A stretch of DNA of 64,000 nt from DASTFY01 sp963769115 (lineage in GTDB: Bacteria; Actinomycetota; Acidimicrobiia; Acidimicrobiales; Ilumatobacteraceae). Under the pieces are notes generated by a model. It did no database searches. It worked only from the letters and a program-made list of their open reading frames with translations, and was not told where the DNA came from. A program made the translations under genes and the position numbers. Positions 62,268 through 64,000 of the stretch are shown in pieces. Within the stretch, counting starts at the first letter, position 1, and the number at the start of each line of letters is the position of its first letter. The stretch spans positions 310,001 through 374,000 of the forward strand of contig CAVYKN010000010.1 of NCBI GenBank assembly GCA_963769115.1, written 5' to 3'.

Positions 62268-63353
62268 GTGGACCGGGGCACTCCAGCCAGCGACGAGGCG
62301 CGGCGCGCCAACGTCGTGGGACTGGGACTGATCGGCGGTTCCGTGGCCCTGGCGCTCTCGGCCAGGGGATGGACGGTGACGGGCGAGGACGCCGAGCCGG
62401 GCCGCGTGGAGGCAGCCCTCCGCATGGGTGCCATCGCCGCCGGCGGGCTCGACCCGGACGCGTCGCTCACCGTCGTCGCCACCCCGGCCTCGGCGGTGCC
62501 CGATCTGGTCAAGCAGGCATTGGCCTCGACCAGCGGGGTCGTCACGGACGTCGCCAGCGTGAAGGCGCCGGTGGCAGCCGCGGTCACCGACGAGCGCTTC
62601 TGTGGCGGCCATCCGATGGCGGGCTCGGAGCTCGACGGTCTCGACGGCGCCGATGCCACCATGTTCGAGGGCGCGGTCTGGGTCCTCACACCGACCGCGG
62701 CCACATCCGACACCACCTTCGCCGCCGTCGCCCGGGTGGTGTCGGACCTGGGGGCCGAGGTGGTCGCGCTGCCGCCGGAGCGCCACGACGCGCTGGTGGC
62801 GGTGGTGAGCCACGTGCCCCACCTGGCCGCGGCCGCGCTGATGACCATGGCCGACGAGCGGGCCGAGGAGCACGCCGCCCTGCTGCGCTTGGCCGCCGGC
62901 GGCTTCCGGGACATGACCCGGATCGCCGCCGGACAGCCGGGGCTCTGGATCGACATCTGCGCCGAGAACCGCCCGGCCATCGTCGAGGCCCTGGACGCCC
63001 TCGTCGATCGCCTGGGCCAGCTGCGCCAGGCGGTGGCCGATGACGAGCGCGACGCCCTGCTCGCCGAGCTCACCCGGGCCCGCGACGCCCGCATCAACCT
63101 CCCCGGCCGCGTCGCCCAGAGCGCGGACATGGCCGAGGTCCGCACCACCATCCCCGACCGGCCCGGCGCCGCGGCCGAGGTCTTCACCCTTGCCGCGGAG
63201 CTCGGGGTCAACGTGACGGACTTCGAGGTGTACCACTCGGCCGAGGGCCAGCGCGGCGTGCTGATCCTGCTGATCGACGCCGCGCAGAGCGACCTGTTCC
63301 GCGGCGGGCTGCTGGCCCGGGGCTTCCGGCCGTCGGTGCGCCACCTCAGCTGA
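62268..63353 (+). CDS. tyrA: Prephenate dehydrogenase with C-terminal ACT domain
   Basis: An intact 361-residue NAD(P)-dependent prephenate dehydrogenase, forming 4-hydroxyphenylpyruvate for tyrosine. The Rossmann motif is VVGLGLIGGSVALALSARGW, the substrate region is RFCGGHPMAGSELDGL (His essential in the family) and VVSHVPHLAAAALMTM contains another conserved His. From about residue 285 an ACT domain follows (TTIPDRPGAAAEVFTLAAEL GVNVTDFEVYHS), which in relatives binds tyrosine for feedback control. GTG 62268 is 1 base after the aroH stop. Confidence 0.93.
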   Translation: MDRGTPASDEARRANVVGLGLIGGSVALALSARGWTVTGEDAEPGRVEAALRMGAIAAGGLDPDASLTVVATPASAVPDLVKQALASTSGVVTDVASVKAPVAAAVTDERFCGGHPMAGSELDGLDGADATMFEGAVWVLTPTAATSDTTFAAVARVVSDLGAEVVALPPERHDALVAVVSHVPHLAAAALMTMADERAEEHAALLRLAAGGFRDMTRIAAGQPGLWIDICAENRPAIVEALDALVDRLGQLRQAVADDERDALLAELTRARDARINLPGRVAQSADMAEVRTTIPDRPGAAAEVFTLAAELGVNVTDFEVYHSAEGQRGVLILLIDAAQSDLFRGGLLARGFRPSVRHLS

Positions 63354-63366
63354 GGGACGGCGATCC

Positions 63367-64000
63367 GTGACGAACCGGCCGCACCGCGTCGAGCCCCTGA
63401 CCCGACCGCCCGACGCCACGGTCGTCGTGCCCGGTTCGAAGAGCATCACCAACCGGGCGCTCGTGTGCGCCGCCCTGGCCAGCGGGGCCAGCACGCTGCA
63501 CGGCGCCGGCCGGTCGGACGACACGGAGGCGATGGCCGACTGCATCGAGCGACTCGGCGCCGACGTCCGCTGGGACGAATCCACGGGTGACGTCCTGGTG
63601 ATCGGGACGGCGGGCGCGCTCCGGGCCGGGCCGATGGAGCTGGAGACCCGCCTGGCCGGGACCACGTCCCGCTTCGTCACCGCGCTCGCCGCGTTGGGCC
63701 GTGGCCGGTACCGCGTGGACGGTCAGCCGGCACTGCGGGCCCGCCCGATGGCCGGCCTGCACGACGCGCTCGTGTCGCTGGGCGCCGGCATCGTTCCGGA
63801 GCAGGAGCGGGGACATCTCCCCGTGGTGGTCGAGACGGGCGGTCTGGCCGGGGGCCGGGTGGCGATGCCCGGCGACGTGTCCAGCCAGTTCGTCACCGCC
63901 CTCATGCTGGTGGCGCCGGCCACGGCCGCGGGCATCGAGATCGAGCTGACGACCCCGCTCGTGTCGCGCCCGTACCTCAGCATCACGGCAGCGGTCATGG
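63367..64000 (+). CDS. aroA: 3-phosphoshikimate 1-carboxyvinyltransferase (EPSP synthase), 5' part
   Basis: The first 211 codons of EPSP synthase, which joins shikimate-3-phosphate and phosphoenolpyruvate; the rest lies beyond the window. GTG 63367 starts TNRPHRVEPLTRPPDATVVV. The substrate-binding PGSKSITNRALVCAALASGA is complete, as are SDDTEAMADCIERLG, AGTTSRFVTALAALGRGRYR (family GNAGTA/T-like block) and ARPMAGLHDALVSLGAGI. GDVSSQFVTALMLVAP is the class-typical later block. The frame is open to the window end. It continues the aromatic-amino-acid run aroH-tyrA-aroA. Confidence 0.94.
   Translation, partial: MTNRPHRVEPLTRPPDATVVVPGSKSITNRALVCAALASGASTLHGAGRSDDTEAMADCIERLGADVRWDESTGDVLVIGTAGALRAGPMELETRLAGTTSRFVTALAALGRGRYRVDGQPALRARPMAGLHDALVSLGAGIVPEQERGHLPVVVETGGLAGGRVAMPGDVSSQFVTALMLVAPATAAGIEIELTTPLVSRPYLSITAAVM

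Overview
The window is GC-rich actinobacterial DNA. The gene order tyrS, (rrn), TPR protein, HAD phosphatase, Lys/Ala-tail protein, tlyA, nadK, recN, steA, steB, pyrG, NUDIX, xerD, scpA, scpB, rluB is the block found in Mycobacterium tuberculosis around Rv1689-Rv1711 (recalled, not searched). The 16S 530-loop reads GGTGACAC, and the LLM oxidoreductases and the tRNA-free 16S-23S spacer also fit. My best guess is class Acidimicrobiia. I cannot name a genus.

Region 1 (1-24,084, all plus strand) is an accessory catabolic cluster. It holds a DMT permease, a VOC protein, three paralogous DAO-type FAD oxidoreductases of the gamma-glutamylputrescine-oxidase kind, a PotA/PotB/PotC/PotD-like polyamine ABC transporter in two pieces, two LLM flavin oxidoreductases, an acyl-CoA synthetase, two carboxyltransferase-domain proteins, a flavin amine oxidase, an SDR, an MFS transporter, a two-domain CaiB/BaiF CoA-transferase, a GNAT protein and a class III aminotransferase. 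Together they suggest import and oxidative deamination of an amine, followed by processing of the product as a CoA thioester. Nearly every gene here is broken by small frameshifts, while SDR, MFS, LLM-2, GNAT and aminotransferase are intact.

Region 2 (24,127-31,960) holds a DUF2332 gene (minus strand), tyrS and one complete rRNA operon (16S-23S-5S). A promoter overlaps the tyrS stop codon, and long complementary processing stems flank 16S and 23S.

Region 3 (32,062-40,907) holds a TPR protein with a long basic disordered head, an SSB-like protein, a class I aldolase, 2-oxoacid:ferredoxin oxidoreductase (korA/korB), DUF1015, a HAD phosphatase and a histone-H1-like Lys/Ala-tail protein.

Region 4 (40,927-55,943) is a tightly overlapping run: tlyA, nadK, recN, steA, steB, then murJ, GT4, an alkaline-phosphatase-like membrane protein and an MraY-like transferase, then pyrG, NUDIX, xerD and an HD-type protein. 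The four-gene envelope module between steB and pyrG is not part of the mycobacterial order.

Region 5 (56,012-64,000) holds a dimethylglycine-dehydrogenase-like gene and trpS (both minus), then scpA, scpB, rluB, aroH, tyrA and the 5' part of aroA, which runs off the window.

Frameshifts: homology stays continuous across each break and codon use is unchanged, so most breaks look like base-calling or assembly errors. Genes with two or more breaks are typed pseudogene because the sequence as given cannot encode them; genes with one break are typed CDS. Break positions are approximate. No tRNA, CRISPR array, IS element or phage gene was seen.
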